Assembly: GCA_001805695.1 (NCBI GenBank)
Contig: MHGT01000027.1
Span: 12,345-36,550 of the forward strand
DNA from: Omnitrophica WOR_2 bacterium RIFCSPHIGHO2_02_FULL_67_20
GTDB taxonomy: Bacteria > Omnitrophota > Gorgyraeia > Aquiviventales > Aquiviventaceae
Reading direction: 5' to 3'
Length of the DNA: 24,206 nt
Below the pieces are notes generated by a model. The model saw nothing but the letters and a program-made list of their open reading frames with translations. It searched no databases and had not been told where the DNA came from. Shown one piece after another: positions 7,663 to 14,885 of this stretch; within the stretch, counting starts at the first letter, position 1; every line of letters begins with the position of its first letter. Position numbers and translations under genes: made by a program.

Positions 7663-10368
7663 ATGACGCTCCGGAAGGTGTTCCTGATCGACGGCACCGC
7701 CTTCTGTTACCGGGCGTTCTACGCCATCCGCTTGCTCAGCACGGCGGACGGCCGAGCGACCAACGCGGTCTACGGGTTCGCGCGCATGCTCCAGTCGCTC
7801 CGGGAGAAGGAGCGGCCGGACTACCTCGCCGTGGCCTTCGACGTGGGCAAGCCGACGTTCCGCCACCGCCAGTTCGAGGCGTACAAGGTCCAGCGCAAGC
7901 CTATGCCGGACGCGCTCATCGCGCAGCTGCCGCTGGTCAAAACGCTGCTGGCGGCGTACCGCGTGCCGGTCTTCGAGCAGGAGGGCTTCGAGGGGGAGGA
8001 CGTCCTCGCCACGATCACGCATGCGCTCGCCCGGCCCGGCCTCCAGGTGTTCCTGGTGACCGGCGACAAGGATGCGCTCCAACTCGTCAACAGCCATGTC
8101 CTGGTGTACAACCCCCACAAGAAGGATGACCCTGTCCTGGATGCCGAAGCGGTCCGCGCGCGCTACGGCGTCGGGCCCGAGCAGATGGTGGACCTGATGG
8201 CGCTGATGGGCGATGAGATCGACAACATCCCCGGCGTGCCCGGCATCGGCGAGAAAACCGCCACCGAGCTGATCCAGCGCTTCGGCAGCGTCGAGACGCT
8301 CTACCGCCGGTTGGAGGAGGTCGAGCCCCCCGCCCGCCGGCAGAGCCTCGAGCGTTCGCGGGAGCAGGTGGGGTTGGCGCACGAGCTGGCGCGCATCAGG
8401 ACCGACGTGCCGTTCTCTGTCGCGCTGGAGGATCTGGCGCCCCGCGAACCGGATTGGCGCGCGCTCCGGCAGCTCTTCCGCGACCTGGAGTTCAAGCAGT
8501 TGTTGGCCGGCGTCGACGGGGAAGCGCCGCCCAGCAGCCGGCCGGCGGTCACCGTCCGGCCGCTGGCCACCGCCGGGGACGTTGACGCGTGGCTGAGCGC
8601 CTGCCGCGGGAAGCCCGCAGCGCTCGGCTGCTGGCCGGTCGAGCCCCGCCCCGCCATCCATCGGGGCCCTGGAGCGAGCCCCGCTGACAGCGGGGCGAGT
8701 CGAGGGATAGAGGCCGTGATCCTGGCGCTGGCCGTCGAAGCCGGCGATGCGTGGGTGGACCGGTTTGACCGTGACGCTTTCCAGGGCGCGGTTGGGAAGC
8801 GCCTGGCCGCGTGGCTCGCTGACGCCAAGGCGGCAAAGATCGGCCACGACGCCAAGCTCGCCAAGCGCCGGCTCGGCCGGCTGGGCGCGGTGCTGGAAGG
8901 CGTCTCGGGCGATACGATGCTGGCCGCCTACCTCCTGAACCCGGCCCGGACGAACCAGACGCTCAGCGACCTGGCCGACGAGCACCTCGGGGCCCCGCTG
9001 AGCGCGCTGCCCAAGACCGAGCACTACACACAGCGGCTCGTGGACACCGAGCCGCCGCGCGAGCCGTTCGGCGCTCATGCGTCGGCGGTCCTGGAGCTGC
9101 ACGGACGGCTCCTGCCGAAGCTCGACTCGGCCGGCCTGACGGCGCTGTATCTGGAGCTCGAGCTGCCGCTGCTCAACGTGCTGGCTGCGATGGAGGCGAA
9201 CGGCATCGCGCTCGATGTGCCGTACCTGCAGGGCCTGAGCGCGTCCATGTCGGCCCGGCTCGCCCGATTGACCGAAGAACTCTACCAGCTGGCCGGCGTG
9301 ACGTTCAACCTCAACTCCCCGAAGCAGCTCGGCCAGGTGCTCTTTGAGCGGCTCGGTCTGCGGGTGATCAAGCGCACGAAGACCGGCCCGTCCACGGACA
9401 GCGACGTGCTCCAGCAGCTCGCGGCCGAGCATCCGGTTCCGCAGAAGCTTCTGCAGTACCGCGAGCTCTCCAAGCTCGTCTCCACCTACGTGGACGCGTT
9501 GCCAAAGCTCGTCGATCCCGAGACCAAACGGCTCCACACCTCGTTCAACCAGGCCGCCACCGCCACCGGGCGGCTCTCGTCGAGCGAGCCGAATCTCCAG
9601 AACATTCCAATCAAGACGGAGCTGGGCCGCTCCATCCGCAAGGCGTTCACCCCGGGCCTGTCGGACGGCGTCCTGCTGGCGGCGGACTACACCCAGATCG
9701 AGCTGCGCATCCTGGCCCACCTCTCCGGCGACGACGACCTGGCGAGCGCCTTCCGCGAAGACCGCGACATCCACCGGTTCACCGCCTCGCTCATCTACGG
9801 CCTGCCGGAGGCCGAGGTCCAGCCCGAGCAGCGCAACGCGATGAAGGCGATCAACTACGGGATCCTCTACGGCATGACCGCCCACGGCCTCTCGAAAGAG
9901 CTGGGAATTTCCTACGAGGAGGCGCAGGCGTTCATCGACGCCTACTTCCAGCGCTACCCGAAGGTGCGCTCGTTCCGCGACGCGCAGGTTGAGCAAGCCC
10001 GGCGCGACGGCTTCGTCCAGACGCTCCTCGGGCGGCGGCGCTACATTCCGGAGATCAATAGCCCCGACCCGATGATCCGGCAGTTCGGCGAACGGATGGC
10101 GGTGAACGCCCCGGTGCAGGGCACGGCCGCCGACCTCATCAAGCGCGCGATGGTCCAGCTCGCCGCAGCGCTTGGCGAGCAGCGGCTGGCCTCCCGCATG
10201 GTCCTGCAGGTGCACGATGAGCTCGTCTTCGAAGCACCCGGCGCGGAGCTGACGGCGCTGGCGCTGCTCGTGCGGCGGGTGATGGAAGGCGCCATCCGCC
10301 TCGATGTTCCGCTGACGGTGACGCTCAAGGCCGGCCCCAACTGGCTCGAGCTGAGCGAAGTGAAATGA
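7663..10368 (+). CDS. polA: DNA polymerase I, with inactive proofreading domain and an in-frame palindromic insert
   Basis: The 901-residue product fills gaps and removes RNA primers in repair and replication. The 5'-3' exonuclease domain (residues 1-290) is intact: FLIDGTAFCYRAFYAI, AFDVGKPTFRH, VTGDKDALQL, MGDEIDNIPGVPGIGEKTA. The middle 3'-5' exonuclease fold lacks the catalytic DxE motif (LGCWPVE stands there), although GDTMLAAYLL remains, so proofreading should be lost. The polymerase domain is complete: motif A DYTQIELR at 675, motif B with KAINYGILYG (Tyr732 where E. coli has Phe762), and motif C QVHDE with Asp852. Residues about 327-349 are an in-frame palindromic insert. The ATG at 7663 is chosen because homology begins at MTLRKVFLIDG; upstream in-frame codons look non-homologous. 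The next gene, coaE, is separated by a family C repeat. Confidence 0.96.
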   Translation: MTLRKVFLIDGTAFCYRAFYAIRLLSTADGRATNAVYGFARMLQSLREKERPDYLAVAFDVGKPTFRHRQFEAYKVQRKPMPDALIAQLPLVKTLLAAYRVPVFEQEGFEGEDVLATITHALARPGLQVFLVTGDKDALQLVNSHVLVYNPHKKDDPVLDAEAVRARYGVGPEQMVDLMALMGDEIDNIPGVPGIGEKTATELIQRFGSVETLYRRLEEVEPPARRQSLERSREQVGLAHELARIRTDVPFSVALEDLAPREPDWRALRQLFRDLEFKQLLAGVDGEAPPSSRPAVTVRPLATAGDVDAWLSACRGKPAALGCWPVEPRPAIHRGPGASPADSGASRGIEAVILALAVEAGDAWVDRFDRDAFQGAVGKRLAAWLADAKAAKIGHDAKLAKRRLGRLGAVLEGVSGDTMLAAYLLNPARTNQTLSDLADEHLGAPLSALPKTEHYTQRLVDTEPPREPFGAHASAVLELHGRLLPKLDSAGLTALYLELELPLLNVLAAMEANGIALDVPYLQGLSASMSARLARLTEELYQLAGVTFNLNSPKQLGQVLFERLGLRVIKRTKTGPSTDSDVLQQLAAEHPVPQKLLQYRELSKLVSTYVDALPKLVDPETKRLHTSFNQAATATGRLSSSEPNLQNIPIKTELGRSIRKAFTPGLSDGVLLAADYTQIELRILAHLSGDDDLASAFREDRDIHRFTASLIYGLPEAEVQPEQRNAMKAINYGILYGMTAHGLSKELGISYEEAQAFIDAYFQRYPKVRSFRDAQVEQARRDGFVQTLLGRRRYIPEINSPDPMIRQFGERMAVNAPVQGTAADLIKRAMVQLAAALGEQRLASRMVLQVHDELVFEAPGAELTALALLVRRVMEGAIRLDVPLTVTLKAGPNWLELSEVK
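8641..8712. repeat. In-frame palindromic element inside polA
   Basis: Two hairpins lie side by side. GCCCCG (8648-8653) pairs with CGGGGC (8662-8667), and a perfect 19-nt palindrome (8678-8696) pairs GCCCCGCTG with CAGCGGGGC around one base. The translated segment (RPAIHRGPGASPADSGASRG) is low-complexity and falls between two beta strands of the exonuclease-like domain, where PolI proteins normally have a short turn. Confidence 0.65.
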
Positions 10369-10375
10369 GCGTTCT

Positions 10376-10441
10376 GGTTCAGGGTGGGGGGTGGGGGGTG
10401 GGGGGCAATTGCCCCGAACCCCGAACCCCGAACCCCGAACC
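10376..10441. repeat. Tandem-arm inverted repeat, family C copy 1 (7-bp unit CCCCGAA), coaE leader
   Basis: Two 31-bp arms (10376-10406, 10411-10441) flank AATT. The right arm is four CCCCGAA units; the left arm has three GGGGGGT-phased units. Outside two fixed positions per unit (GG on the left where the complement would be TC) and one further change, the arms pair throughout. The left arm on the + strand also carries four closely spaced G-runs of the G-quadruplex type. CoaE starts six bases after the element. Confidence 0.85.
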
Positions 10442-10447
10442 GTCTTG

Positions 10448-11077
10448 ATGGTTGTCATCGGCGTCACGGGCGGCGTCGGGACGGGCAAGAGCACCGTCGC
10501 CGGCATGTTCCGCCGGCTGGGTGCTACGGTGCTTGACGCGGACGCCATCGCGCACCGGCTCATGGAGCCGAAGCGGCTCGCCTGGCGCAAGGTCATCGAG
10601 GCGTTCGGGCGTGGCATGCTCAACGAGGACGGCACGGTCAACCGGCGGCGGCTGGCCGCGCAGGTCTTCGAGCACGACGAGCGGCGGAAGCGCCTGGAAA
10701 TGATCCTCCATCCGGGCGTGATGCGGGACGTCCGGAGGCAGCTCCATCGGCTGCGTCGGGCGCGCCGGGTCCGGGCGGTCGTCTTGGACATCCCCCTGCT
10801 CGTGGAGGTGGGGGCGCAGCACTTGGTGGACGCGCTGGTGGTGGTGACGGCACCGCCTGAGGTCCAGCGCGAGCGGGTGCGGCAACAACACGGGTGGTCG
10901 GATGCGGAACTGGACGCGCGCATCTGCGCGCAGTGGGATCTCTCGGCCAAGGCGGCGTTGGCCGACTATGTGGTCGACAATGCAGACGGCGTGGACGCCA
11001 CGCGAACACAGGTGACACGGATATGGCAGAAGCTGGTACCGCTTCGCCGCAAGCGAAGCTCGACATCGCGGCGCTGA
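10448..11077 (+). CDS. coaE: Dephospho-CoA kinase
   Basis: The 209-residue product catalyses the last step of coenzyme A synthesis, ATP-dependent phosphorylation of dephospho-CoA at the 3'-OH. It shows the P-loop GGVGTGKST (residues 8-16), the DADAIAH motif (LDADAIAHRLMEP) that positions the acceptor substrate, the LHPGVMRDV motif, the VVLDIPLLVEVG strand-loop, and an RERVRQQHGWSDAELDARI lid region (shown in part). Length is normal. The ATG at 10448 gives the canonical N-terminus MVVIGVTGG; the 79-bp gap after polA is almost wholly a family C repeat, and no Shine-Dalgarno can be seen. Its last 55 bp overlap rho, so CoaE and Rho are likely made from one mRNA with coupled translation. Confidence 0.95.
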   Translation: MVVIGVTGGVGTGKSTVAGMFRRLGATVLDADAIAHRLMEPKRLAWRKVIEAFGRGMLNEDGTVNRRRLAAQVFEHDERRKRLEMILHPGVMRDVRRQLHRLRRARRVRAVVLDIPLLVEVGAQHLVDALVVVTAPPEVQRERVRQQHGWSDAELDARICAQWDLSAKAALADYVVDNADGVDATRTQVTRIWQKLVPLRRKRSSTSRR

Positions 11078-12312
11078 AAGGGCTCAAGATCTCCGAGCTG
11101 GCCAAGGTCGCCCGGGATTTGAACGTGAATAGCATCTCCGGCCTGAAGAAGCAGGACCTGATCTTCAAGATCCTCTCGACCCAGACGGAGCGGGAGGGGC
11201 TCATTTTCTCCTCCGGGGTCCTGGAGATCCTGCCGGACGGCTTCGGCTTCCTGCGCTCGCCCAACTACAACTACCTGCCGTGCCCGGACGACATCTATGT
11301 GTCGCCCTCCCAGATCCGCCGGTTCGACCTGCGGACGGGCGACGTCGTCAACGGCCAGGTGCGGCCGCCCAAGGAAGGGGAGCGCTACTTCGCGCTCCTG
11401 AAGGTCGAGGCGGTGAACGGCGAGAACCCGGAGGAATCCAAGGTCAAGGCGAACTTCGACAACCTGACGCCCATCTACCCGAACCAGCGGTTCGTGCTGG
11501 AGACGGGGCAGAAGGAGGTGTCCACCCGCATCATGGACCTCCTGACGCCGATCGGGAAGGGCCAGCGCGGCCTCATTGTGGCACCTCCCTACAGCGGCAA
11601 GACGGTGCTCCTACAGAAGATCGCCAACGCCATCACGACGAACAGCCCCGAGGTGGTCCTGATCGTCCTGCTCATCGATGAGCGGCCCGAAGAGGTGACC
11701 GACATGCAGCGCTCCGTGAGGGGCGAGGTCATCTCCTCGACGTTCGACGAGCCGGCGGAGCGGCACATCCAGGTGGCGGAAATCGTGCTGGAGAAGGCCA
11801 AGCGCCAGGTCGAACACAAGAAGGACGTCGTGATCCTCCTCGATAGCATCACGCGCCTCGCCCGCGCCTACAACACCGTTGAGCCCCACAGCGGGCGCGT
11901 GCTCACCGGCGGTCTCGATGCCAACGCCCTGCACAAGCCCAAGCGGTTTTTCGGCTCGGCGCGCGGCATCGAGGAGGGCGGGAGCCTCACCATTATCGGA
12001 ACCTGCATCATCGACACCGGCTCCCGGATGGACGAGGTCATCTTCGAGGAGTTCAAGGGCACCGGCAACATGGAGCTGACGATGGACCGGAACCTGTTCC
12101 AGCGCCGCGTCTACCCGGCCATCGACATCCGGCGCTCGAACACGCGGCGCGAAGAGCTGCTCATCGCCAACGATGAGTTGCAGAAAATCTGGGTTCTGCG
12201 TAAAGTATTGAACGAGATGGACCCGGTGCAGTCGATGGAGCTGTTGATCGACCGGCTGTCCAAGACCAAGTCGAACCAGGAGTTCCTGGCCACGCTGGCG
12301 AAGAAAGGTTGA
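11023..12312 (+). CDS. rho: Transcription termination factor Rho
   Basis: The 429-residue product is the hexameric RNA helicase that ends transcription at untranslated rut sites. The order of parts is: N-terminal helix bundle (LKGLKISELAKVARDL, KKQDLIFKIL), cold-shock-like RNA-binding domain (GFGFLRSPNYNYLPCPDDIYV in part, RRFDLRTGDVV), then the RecA-type core with the P-loop APPYSGKT at residues 187-194, VLLIDERPEEVTDM, LLDSITRLARAYN and the Q/R loops (LTGGLDANAL, GTGNMEL). The P-loop reads PPYSGKT where many Rho proteins have PPKAGKT; the nucleotide-binding Lys193 is kept. There is no large N-terminal insertion. AGGTG about nine bases before the ATG is a plausible ribosome site inside coaE, which it overlaps by 55 bp. 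Confidence 0.97.
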   Translation: MAEAGTASPQAKLDIAALKGLKISELAKVARDLNVNSISGLKKQDLIFKILSTQTEREGLIFSSGVLEILPDGFGFLRSPNYNYLPCPDDIYVSPSQIRRFDLRTGDVVNGQVRPPKEGERYFALLKVEAVNGENPEESKVKANFDNLTPIYPNQRFVLETGQKEVSTRIMDLLTPIGKGQRGLIVAPPYSGKTVLLQKIANAITTNSPEVVLIVLLIDERPEEVTDMQRSVRGEVISSTFDEPAERHIQVAEIVLEKAKRQVEHKKDVVILLDSITRLARAYNTVEPHSGRVLTGGLDANALHKPKRFFGSARGIEEGGSLTIIGTCIIDTGSRMDEVIFEEFKGTGNMELTMDRNLFQRRVYPAIDIRRSNTRREELLIANDELQKIWVLRKVLNEMDPVQSMELLIDRLSKTKSNQEFLATLAKKG

Positions 12313-12415
12313 GCCCGTTGAGCCCGTTGAGTCCGTTGAGCCGGTTCAGCCCGTTGCGCCGGTTGGCGGACCAACAGGCCTAACGGACACAACGGGCTCA
12401 ACGGACACAACGAAC
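12309..12415. repeat. Tandem-arm inverted repeat, family A copy 3 (9-bp unit), rho-rpmE gap
   Basis: The left arm (12309-12369) has six to seven units such as GAGCCCGTT, GAGTCCGTT and GCGCCGGTT, and overlaps the rho stop codon. The right arm (12371-12415) has units CAACAGGCC, TAACGGACA, CAACGGGCT and CAACGGACA. The centre and order of right-arm variants match copy 5 at 20130, so the two are related copies. It ends ACGAAC, next to the rpmE Shine-Dalgarno. Confidence 0.87.
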
Positions 12416-12420
12416 GAGGT
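12416..12420 (+). promoter_or_regulatory. Ribosome binding site that decides the rpmE start
   Basis: GAGGT lies two bases before an ATG at 12423 but eight bases before an in-frame ATG at 12429. The normal spacing favours 12429, which also gives the family-typical L31 N-terminus MKDGVHPEY. Confidence 0.65.
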
Positions 12421-12428
12421 GCATGGTC

Positions 12429-12641
12429 ATGAAAGACGGCGTTCATCCGGAGTACGGCGAGTGCGCGATCACGTGCACCTGCGGAGCGGTGTACCACACG
12501 CGCTCGACCCGCAAGAGCCTGCACGTGGAGATTTGCGCGAGCTGCCACCCCTTCTTTACGGGCCAGCAAAGGCTCATGGACGTCGCCGGCCGCGTCGAGA
12601 AGTTCAAGCGCAAGTACACCCGCAAACTTCCCACCGCATGA
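12429..12641 (+). CDS. rpmE: 50S ribosomal protein L31 (zinc-binding form)
   Basis: The 70-residue product is L31, a small protein at the inter-subunit bridge and central protuberance of the ribosome. MKDGVHPEYGECAIT is the usual N-terminus. Cysteines in CTCG (two) and CASC (two) make it the C+ type that holds zinc and can act as a zinc reserve, and FTGQQRLMDVAGRVEKF (shown in part) is the C-terminal signature. The start is chosen at 12429 from Shine-Dalgarno spacing and from homology; an ATG at 12423 would add two residues. It sits in the widely seen rho-rpmE-prfA-prmC order. Inverted repeats of families A and B flank it on either side. Confidence 0.95.
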   Translation: MKDGVHPEYGECAITCTCGAVYHTRSTRKSLHVEICASCHPFFTGQQRLMDVAGRVEKFKRKYTRKLPTA

Positions 12642-12644
12642 CGG

Positions 12645-12728
12645 GGATTTTAGATTTTGGATTTTTGATTTTCGATTTTAGATTGCGCGCGACGCCGCCG
12701 GGCAATCCAAAATCTAAAATCTAAAATA
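12645..12728. repeat. Tandem-arm inverted repeat, family B copy 2 (8-bp unit GATTTTAG), rpmE-prfA gap
   Basis: The left arm (12645-12686) has five units GATTTTAG, GATTTTGG, GATTTTTG, GATTTTCG and GATTTTAG. The right arm (12703-12728) has only three complementary units, so the arms differ in unit number. The spacer GCGCGCGACGCCGCCGGG is GC-rich, as in copy 1 within gspG. Prediction: left-arm units beyond three stay unpaired or slip. Confidence 0.85.
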
Positions 12729-12751
12729 ACCTCTTCGATTCCCTTCGCCTG

Positions 12752-13837
12752 ATGCAGATTCCCCGCGATCAGCTCCTTGAGCATCTCGCCCGTCTGGATA
12801 CGCGCTACACCGAGCTGGAGCGGCAGCTCGCGGATGCCGCCGCGACCCGCCCGGACCCCCACGCGTACCAGGCGCTCTCGCGCGAGCTCTCGGAGCTGCG
12901 CTCGATCGTCAGCGCCTACCGCACCTACCTGGCGCTGGACCACGACGCGGCCGAAGCGGAATCGCTCTCGCTCGCGCAGGGCGACCTGGAAGTGCGGGAG
13001 TTCGCCAAGGAGGAAGGGGTGTCGCTGCGCCGGCGCCAGGTGGAGCTGCTCGCCGAGCTTGAGCGCGACTGGCTCGCGCGCAACGAAACACCGGACCGGC
13101 CGTTCATCGTCGAGATCCGCGCCGGCACCGGCGGCCTGGAGGCGGGCCTGTTCGTCGGCGACCTGTACCGGATGTACACGAAGTACGCGGCCCGCTGCGC
13201 CCTGTCGGCCGAGCTGCTGGAGCTCCAGCGAACCGAGGCGGGCGGGTTCAAAGAGGTGGCGTTCGCCGTGAAGGGGCCTGGGGCCTGGAACCGGTTCCGC
13301 TTCGAGAGCGGCGTCCACCGGGTCCAGCGCGTCCCGACGACCGAGGCGCAGGGGCGCATCCATACCTCAACCGTCACGGTCGCCGTCCTCCCCGAACCGG
13401 AAGAGGTGGAGCTGCCGCCCATCCCGGCGAAGGACCTTCAGATTGACGTGTACCGCGCCTCCGGCCCTGGCGGGCAGGGGGTCAACACCACCGACTCGGC
13501 GGTGCGGATCCGCCACATCCCAACCGGCCTCATGGTGACCTGCCAGGATGAGCGCAGCCAGCTTCGGAACAAGGAGAAGGCGATGCGGGTGCTGCGCGCG
13601 CGGCTCCTCGACCGCCTGCAGCAGGAGCAGGAATCGCGGATCGCCTCGGACCGGCGCAAGCAGGTGGGCACCGGCGAGCGGAGCGAGAAGATCCGAACCT
13701 ATAATTTTCCAGACCGGCGGGTGACGGATCACCGCGTCGGGCTGACCCTGCACAAGTTCGACGCCATCCTGGAGGGCGACCTGCAGGAGCTCACGGACGC
13801 GCTCACCGCGCATGAACGAACTCGTCAGCTCGGCTAA
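12752..13837 (+). CDS. prfA: Peptide chain release factor 1
   Basis: The 361-residue product reads UAG and UAA stop codons and triggers peptide release. The catalytic GGQ is at residues 240-242 (SGPGGQGVNTTDSAVRI), flanked by HRVQRVPTTEAQGRIHTS with the family-typical PTTE motif, and followed by HIPTGLMVTCQDERSQ. The RTYNFPDRRVTDHR motif near the C-terminus is also present. The N-terminal coiled-coil domain runs through residue about 95. The length is that of RF1 (about 360). No Shine-Dalgarno is visible; the start follows a family B repeat by 23 bp. The Gln242 methylase PrmC is encoded directly downstream, the usual partner. Confidence 0.96.
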   Translation: MQIPRDQLLEHLARLDTRYTELERQLADAAATRPDPHAYQALSRELSELRSIVSAYRTYLALDHDAAEAESLSLAQGDLEVREFAKEEGVSLRRRQVELLAELERDWLARNETPDRPFIVEIRAGTGGLEAGLFVGDLYRMYTKYAARCALSAELLELQRTEAGGFKEVAFAVKGPGAWNRFRFESGVHRVQRVPTTEAQGRIHTSTVTVAVLPEPEEVELPPIPAKDLQIDVYRASGPGGQGVNTTDSAVRIRHIPTGLMVTCQDERSQLRNKEKAMRVLRARLLDRLQQEQESRIASDRRKQVGTGERSEKIRTYNFPDRRVTDHRVGLTLHKFDAILEGDLQELTDALTAHERTRQLG

Positions 13838-14732
13838 AGTGACAGTCACTTCCCAAAGCGGGAAAAGTGACTGTCACTTTTTGCGAGCGCTACTCCGCGA
13901 GGGTAAAGGTCGGCTGGAAGCCAGCATGGTCGAGAACGCCCGGCGCGAAGCCGAATGGCTGCTGTCGCACCTGCTCGGCATCCCGGCGATGGAGCTGTAT
14001 CTCTCGCCGGATCGGGAGCTTCCCCCGCCGCTCATCGAGCGCTTCCTCTCCTCCGTCGCCCAGCGCGCCGCGGGGGTGCCCCTCCAGTACCTGCTCGGGG
14101 AAACGGAATTCTTCGGCGCCTCGTTCGCGGTCGAACCGGGCGTGTTCATTCCCCGGCCCGAAACCGAAGCGGTCCTGGAACGCGCCCTGGCCGCGCTCCG
14201 GCCGCAGGCGGGGAAGGGCCGGGAGCCGCTACGGCTCCTGGACTTAGGGACGGGCAGCGGCTGCCTCGCGGTGACGCTCGCCCGAGCGCTTTCTCCTTGT
14301 CTTGTCGTCGGCGTTGAGCTATCATGGACAGCGTTGTCGATGGCCCGCCGCAATGTGCGGCGGCACGGCGTGGAAGGGACGGTCCTGCTCGTCCAGGGAT
14401 GCTGGGCCGACGCCCTGCGGGGAACGTTCGACGGGATCGTGTCGAACCCGCCCTACGTCCCCGGCGACCAGGTGAACCGCCTGCCGCTGGACGTGCGCCG
14501 GGAACCCCGGCTCAGCCTCGATGGCGGGCCGGAAGGGATGCGCGCGCTGGCGCATCTGCTGGCTGAGGCCCCTCGGGTCTTGCGGCCCCGCGGGGTCTTT
14601 GCGCTTGAGTGCGGCGAAGAGCAGGTCGAACGGCTCCTCCGCCTGGCGAGCGACGCCGACTGGGTTGAAGCCGCCGAGTCCATCAACGACCTGGCGGGAC
14701 GCCCGCGAGGGCTGTTGCTCACGCGCCGCTAG
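13812..14732 (+). CDS. prmC: Peptide chain release factor N5-glutamine methyltransferase PrmC
   Basis: The 306-residue reading (from ATG 13812) methylates the GGQ glutamine of RF1/RF2 with S-adenosylmethionine. Seen are the N-terminal helical domain (ENARREAEWLLSHLLGI), the TEFFGASFAVEPGVFIPRPETE strand (shown in part), the SAM-binding LLDLGTGSGCLAVTLA, and the catalytic NPPYVP at residues 212-217. The ATG overlaps prfA by 26 bp, but its first about 23 residues are encoded partly by a family H repeat and have no family counterpart. A TTG at 13881, in frame and directly after the right arm, would give a 283-residue protein of the usual size and is an equally good start. The two cannot be separated here. 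Confidence 0.93.
   Translation: MNELVSSAKVTVTSQSGKSDCHFLRALLREGKGRLEASMVENARREAEWLLSHLLGIPAMELYLSPDRELPPPLIERFLSSVAQRAAGVPLQYLLGETEFFGASFAVEPGVFIPRPETEAVLERALAALRPQAGKGREPLRLLDLGTGSGCLAVTLARALSPCLVVGVELSWTALSMARRNVRRHGVEGTVLLVQGCWADALRGTFDGIVSNPPYVPGDQVNRLPLDVRREPRLSLDGGPEGMRALAHLLAEAPRVLRPRGVFALECGEEQVERLLRLASDADWVEAAESINDLAGRPRGLLLTRR
13836..13880. repeat. Inverted repeat family H (AAGTGACAGTCACTT twice) at the prfA-prmC junction
   Basis: The left arm (13836-13854) contains AAGTGACAGTCACTT and the right arm (13860-13880) AAGTGACTGTCACTT. Each arm is itself a 15-nt palindrome and the arms pair with each other around AAAGC. A run of five T follows the right arm stem, so the right-arm hairpin resembles a factor-independent terminator. 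Confidence 0.8.
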
Positions 14733-14751
14733 AGCACACCTCAGGGTAATG

Positions 14752-14867
14752 GCCTAATTTTAGGGAGATTTCGCAGATTTCGTCCTGATTTCGCAGATAG
14801 ACAAGATAGACAAAGGAATGTATCGGCGAAATCGTGACACAATCTGCGAAATCACAATGAAATAGGC
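14752..14867. repeat. Large inverted repeat, family F copy 2, prmC-murA gap
   Basis: The outer stem GCCTA pairs with TAGGC. Inner arms (14767-14798 and 14821-14854) each hold two GATTTCGC(A/C)GAT words 20 bp apart, in the same arrangement as copy 1 at 6843. The loop (about 14799-14820) contains a short direct repeat, ATAGACAAG followed by ATAGACAAA. It fills most of the 153-bp gap before murA; I see no clear promoter in the remainder. Confidence 0.85.
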
Positions 14868-14885
14868 TAGCACTCCTTTCAGGAC

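Noticed and set aside
7645..10950. Very long open frame on the - strand antisense to polA and coaE
   Set aside because: High GC content leaves the opposite strand free of stops. The translation has no recognisable domain and is rich in Arg, His, Gln and Glu, while the + strand encodes clear PolA and CoaE.
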